Under the pieces are notes generated by a model, which saw nothing but the letters and a program-made list of their open reading frames with translations, was not told the origin of the DNA and did not search any database. The position numbers and the translations under genes were made by a program. 64,000 nt of DNA from Mucor racemosus (taxonomy: Eukaryota; Mucoromycota; Mucoromycetes; Mucorales; Mucoraceae): contig JAPEHQ010000005.1 in the NCBI GenBank assembly GCA_027405735.1, positions 62,001 through 126,000 on the forward strand, written 5' to 3'. Shown here piece by piece: positions 60,182-64,000 of this stretch. The first letter of the stretch is position 1, and every line of letters begins with the position of its first letter.

Positions 60182-61645
60182 TTTTTTTTTTTATATATAA
60201 ATCATTTATTGATTTTATTAATAGTCACGCGTCCAAAGGAGTAGCATGCTATGATATAACTTGACATAGATTTTATCTAAGGGAACACGGGGAAAGAAAC
60301 TAATGTGTGAATAATGGTGGATTATACAATATGATGAGAGAGATTAGAAGAAAGATACATGGTGAACCATATATCTAAGATGGAATGAAAGGGTATATAT
60401 CGCGGGTCTATTGAGGTCCAGGAACAGGTCCAACAATAGGTTGGGAGCAGTAATTATGGAATTGACGGAGGATTGCTGCTATGGTGGCATCAGGTACAAA
60501 AGGTGCATTATGTATAGAGAACTGCCAATATGATTTCCAAATGTTTTCGAGACAAGCAGAGAATAGAAACCAGATGGTCATATCGTGGGGGCCAGTTGCA
60601 ACATTAGATTTTGGGAGGCGTAGGGAGAATAGCGAATTGATAAGTGTTTTTTGGGATATGCGAAATATATGATGATCGTGAGGTAGGAGATAGTGGATGG
60701 CGGTTTTCCAGATAAACCATACCTGTCGACATTCGACAAACATGTGTTCAGCTGTATGTTGGTGTTCGGAAGGTAAGCATAAAGGACATAAAGGAGAGGA
60801 GACTTTGTCTGGCAGGAGACGGTGTAGCCGTGCCCGTGTATTGGTCTTGTTTTGAAGCAATTGGAACCAAATGTTTTTGGATTTAAAGGACATTGTGGAT
60901 TTCTAAAAGAGTTTCCAGGATCGTTTGGTGATTCTGGATACGGTGGGTCGTGGTAGTGGAGTAGCTGCAAGGATCTCTTGTCGGAAGGAATGTGTGGTAA
61001 TTGAGGGGATACGAAGGACATCACGATGGAAGGTGGCAAAAGTGGAAGAAGAAACCGCTGTTGTAATAGGAGAGGAGGAGGGGAATAACAGCTTCAAGAA
61101 GAATGGATGGAGTATAATACTATTGTTCATAAGGCAATTGTGCAGTTTCCTGGCCACTACTGGTCGGGGAGCATGTTGTTCTATGCGTGTCAAACGATTA
61201 TACGTATTATCATGGCAGAAGAAATCAGATACAATAGAACCTTTCAAAGACCTTGGTGTTACATTCACTTCCAGTGAGGTGGAAGGGAAATATAAAATAT
61301 CGAGCAGAGGTAAGTGTAGAGCAGTAGAAGGATCGAGAGAGAAGTCTACTTGTGTTCTGGCATCTGGGAACTTATCTATACAAGATAGAAGAGGCACCAG
61401 CGGGGAGAAGGATGGGCATAAGGATAGTAAGGCTTGACGCTTGGATGGAAGGACAGTATGAAAATCAGGGTTTAAGTTGAATTCAGCAGCGGGATCGAGT
61501 GGATGATAGTGTACTGCACGTTGTTGGTAGAAGGACAAATTAGAGATGAAGGAAATACAGCTTTTGAGCCAGTGTATAGTAATACCGAGGGAGGAACGAG
61601 AGAGCGCAGTCTGAGGCCATGTATGTGTCATTATTGTTTTTGATA
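60182..61645 (-). mobile_element. 5'-truncated non-LTR (LINE) retrotransposon
   Basis: On the minus strand a reading frame runs from about 61645 to 60408, interrupted once by a TAG at 60903. Near its C-terminus is a reverse-transcriptase zinc-binding module (CPLC-x4-EHQHTAEHMFVEC, then W), typical of the end of LINE ORF2. The polymerase and endonuclease domains are absent, so it is 5'-truncated. Downstream come AATAAA signals and a poly-A tail (T-run at 60174-60192 on the plus strand). Flanking copies of ATTTTTGATSATTTTTTTT at 60163-60181 and 61646-61664, differing at one base, look like a target-site duplication. The insert is GC-richer than its surroundings. Confidence 0.82.
60408..61645 (-). 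pseudogene. LINE ORF2 C-terminal fragment with one nonsense codon
   Basis: About 410 codons of one continuous frame with a single in-frame TAG (60903-60905), between SRITKRSWKLF and KSTMSFKSKNIWFQLLQ. The N-terminal half is a linker I cannot assign; the C-terminal half (60408-60893) contains the zinc-binding Cys/His module followed by a helical stretch ending in GPVPGPQ. The fragment has no promoter or native start. The few codons upstream of 61645 derive from the flanking repeat. Confidence 0.75.
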
Positions 61646-62045
61646 ATTTTTGATGATTTTTTTTCAAATCAATTTTGGAACCCCGTTGCTATAGGGTTAA
61701 GGTGTGATTTGGGCTATTATATTCATTATCTCGACGAAAAATCAATATTTTTTACTGAAACAAAAAATGAAGAGTAGTTTTCAATTAGATCTATCTTGTG
61801 AATATAAAAAATTAACACATCAATTTTGGTACTTAATTTGTACAGCCGATTTTAGATCAATGTTAGACCAGCGCGCTTATATTCTGGTATTAACTCTTTT
61901 ATTTTCGGACAGATATCAATGGCTCATAGAGGGAAGGTACATCTTCGTTGAAGATTTTATTAAATTTGACTCAATATTGATTGAAAAAAATTGAAAACCA
62001 TCTAAAACCATCTGAAATCTACTTGACACAAAACCCTTTCTTGAC

Positions 62046-62606
62046 GAATTTTGACTCTAGTAGTAGCTTCCAACTTTACATGATAATATATAGATACTAC
62101 TGCTAGTTCAGATATATCAGTTTTCTCAAGTGAGAGTTTATGGATACATAAAATATTATTTGTAGAAATAATAGTATATATACATCAATTTCTTTTTACA
62201 CCTTGGCGATCCAATATTGATATCAGTAACTGTACCAAAAACAGGCCAGAAATTGTAGCATCCAATGATACTGTGTTTGATGATGACATTGATTTACAGA
62301 TGCTCTACTACATATCTGACAACAGTACGTCTCTCCATATTCTTGCTATGATTAGCATTGTCGTATACATTCGATTGCTTTTAAACATAACAGTTACTAT
62401 TGGGCAGGGTTACATAGCATATTTATTTTGAATTTTGGAAAACCAATCATCGATTCGAAGAATTAAGATACTAATTAAAAAGACCTTGACAAAATGTTTT
62501 AATCAAAATATTTGGAGTACTACATTTGGTCATTTTCAACAAGATCCCAGATCTTCCCGAAATTAGATGTGAATCATATTTTTTTATTAAATAAACTTAT
62601 ATTAAA
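62046..62606. other. Gene-free stretch
   Basis: AT-rich DNA between the family-C copy and the 3' end of the EXPERA gene. No gene or element is recognised. Confidence 0.4.
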
Positions 62607-63380
62607 TTATTCATTCTTCTTCTCTATCAAGGCAGCGTCGTTTGCCTTTATTTTCTTTGTAATACGCATATAAGAATCAACCAGACCAATAAGAGGAATG
62701 AAGAAATAAGGAGAATATAGCATGAGTATGATATTTCGCTGGTATTCTTCTAATCCATAAGCTGCTGTGTTAAGTGCAATTTCGGCAAGGCAAGGCAATA
62801 CAGTTGTCATAACATGTGCGCAATAAACTAAAGACATGGTTAATAGGCATTAATCACATATCCATAAATGATATTTACCTGCTAATGGCAAACGGACCCA
62901 AGACTTGTCTATAATATCATCAAGTCAATAAAATATTCTCATCGCAACTGTATCAAATCCTAAATTACCTTTAAATACACCATAAGCAGCAAAAAAGAAG
63001 AAAGGAAGTTGTAGGAATGCTTCACAAAGGGAGAAGCTTTTGAACCACCATTTGACAGGAATAGTTTTATCCATGAAAGGATCACTTAACAAAGCCATGT
63101 ACGTACCATGTAATTGTTGAAAGAATGTAGGAATAATCCATTGAGGATACAAGTTTTGCAAATCAAAGAAAATAGTTATAGGAATATGAGAGCTGAAATA
63201 TAGGAACAAAACCCAATCCACAGGTCTATTCATGATAGGGTCCAGCTCTTGAGCAAATGTATCGACATGAGGTGAAATCACCTTAACAGCAGGTTCTGCA
63301 AATTTTTCAACCTTGGCATAAATTCTGTTACCCCAGTTTACAACTACCTCTACCTTGTCCAAAAATGAATCCCAACCCAT
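62607..63380 (-). CDS. EXPERA/TMEM97-like multispanning membrane protein
   Basis: Three exons (63380-62969, 62908-62879, 62827-62607) give 220 residues; the middle exon is only 30 nt. After a 50-residue N-terminal extension come four hydrophobic segments. The first reads RPVDWVLFLYFSSHIPITIF and is followed by FFDLQNLYPQW; the second contains SLCEAFLQLPFFFF (Glu120); then VYCAHVMTTVLPCLAEI; then YSPYFFIPLIGLVDSYMRI. The order matches the EXPERA domain of TMEM97 (sigma-2 receptor) and its relatives of EBP and TM6SF2. The tail is lysine-rich (KKIKAN, EKKNE), fitting ER retention. Animal TMEM97 binds sterols and regulates NPC1; the fungal substrate is unknown. No catalytic His pair of sterol isomerase is seen. 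Confidence 0.85.
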
Positions 63381-64000
63381 ATTGTATGCTAATATAATTT
63401 ATGTATATGATAAAAGAGATGAGTTTTATTTGTTTTTTAAAAAAAAAACTTCAAATTTATACTCCCAAAATGAAACCTGCCCGCTTCTTCCCTGCTGAGT
63501 AGCTCAAGAAAACAGAGGGTTTAACTGTCACTAAATGCCATGTATGGTGGATTATTAATGCAAACTGTTCAAGATGTTTTGAATTGAAAGTGAAAACTAG
63601 TACAAAATGTACATCAGAAGATTACCTATACATAAATACGTCTGAGCAGGCAATCATTTAGATCTGATATTTGAGCAAATGCGTTCCAGAAGTAGAGTAT
63701 CAAGACTGACTGTCAACTGATTTTGTGCATATTACTACAATTTGTAATAGCTCGGGGATGAATGTAATAAAGTTATTACATATTACATGTTAGAAGAGCT
63801 ACAAATATTACATATCAAGCAATATAAAGCTGATCTTCATATCACAATTACTACTATACGATTGTTTTTCTCGAAAAAACTGTGAAGCTAAATTGGTCAT
63901 CTCTGTGAGGAAGCCTCGTAATTAGTATAATGATTTGGAAAACAACAATAAAAAAACTACACAGAAATAAAAGAGATGCCAGAGAATCTATCTACACTAG
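63381..64000. other. Upstream region of the EXPERA gene to window end
   Basis: Promoter side of the minus-strand EXPERA gene, then AT-rich DNA to the window edge. An A-run lies at 63440-63448. No gene is recognised. Confidence 0.4.

Larger units (their letters stand above)
59170..62045 (+). repeat. Dispersed repeat family C, copy 3 (split by a LINE)
   Basis: 59170-60162 matches about 44200-45205, and 61665-62045 matches about 45215-45600, so a single family-C copy has been split by an insertion. The flanking halves resume in register (AATTTTGGAACCCCGTT follows at 61670). It lacks the first 300 bp seen in copy 2. No coding potential of its own is seen. Confidence 0.8.

Noticed and set aside
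60925..61437. 170-codon plus-strand open frame in the LINE
   Set aside because: It is the shadow of the minus-strand ORF2 fragment, which carries the zinc-binding module.
1..64000. CRISPR array, riboswitch or prokaryotic operon
   Set aside because: No regularly spaced short repeats were seen, and gene structure with spliceosomal introns shows a eukaryotic nuclear genome.

Overview
The window looks like nuclear DNA of an AT-rich early-diverging fungus, most likely Mucoromycota (Mucorales-like). Evidence: intron-rich genes with short GT-AG introns (46-76 nt, one of 234 nt), T/A-rich intergenic DNA, an SREBP with two membrane segments plus a long C-terminal domain, a Gti1/Pac2 (WOPR) regulator, and a secreted cysteine protein of a type I associate with fungi. 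No prokaryotic, viral or organellar gene was seen. Genus and species cannot be fixed from the sequence alone.

Layout. 1-9.2 kb has no intact gene. It holds a duplicated, decayed block with remnants of a dynein intermediate chain gene, a 148-bp inverted-repeat element, and a broken fragment resembling the zinc ribbon of TnpB/Fanzor-type nucleases. 9.2-12.9 kb is an SREBP-type gene. 14.3-17.5 kb is a non-coding dispersed repeat (family C). 17.8-25.5 kb is a compact gene block: a GRAM/VASt sterol-transfer protein (-), CMS1 (-) and RRP3/DDX47 helicase (+) divergent from one short promoter, and a cytochrome-b5 fatty acid 2-hydroxylase (-). 27.7-28.2 kb encodes a secreted cysteine-rich protein. 28.9-33.4 kb is repeat-rich, with an acyl-CoA synthetase remnant and two 1,085-bp direct repeats differing at one base. 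At 33.7 kb lies an IFI6/IFI27 (ISG12)-like gene interrupted by an in-frame stop. 36.3-38.4 kb is a WOPR regulator. 42.3-43.4 kb is a homocysteine S-methyltransferase. 43.9-46.5 kb is a second family-C copy. 49.1-51.8 kb is a SulP sulfate permease. 52.8-58.7 kb has an ITC1/ACF1-like ISWI subunit and a mitochondrial hydroxyacid-oxoacid transhydrogenase in tandem. 59.2-62.0 kb is a third family-C copy with a 5'-truncated LINE inserted in it. 62.6-63.4 kb is an EXPERA/TMEM97-like membrane protein.

How the genes relate. CMS1 and RRP3 both serve small-subunit ribosome synthesis and share a 221-bp divergent promoter. Four genes touch membrane sterol or sphingolipid homeostasis (SREBP, GRAM/VASt protein, fatty acid 2-hydroxylase, EXPERA protein). 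The sulfate permease and homocysteine S-methyltransferase both belong to sulfur metabolism. Apart from the divergent pair, these associations may be coincidental. Exon models were built by eye from open frames, GT-AG sites and phase; all were checked to add up to whole codons.
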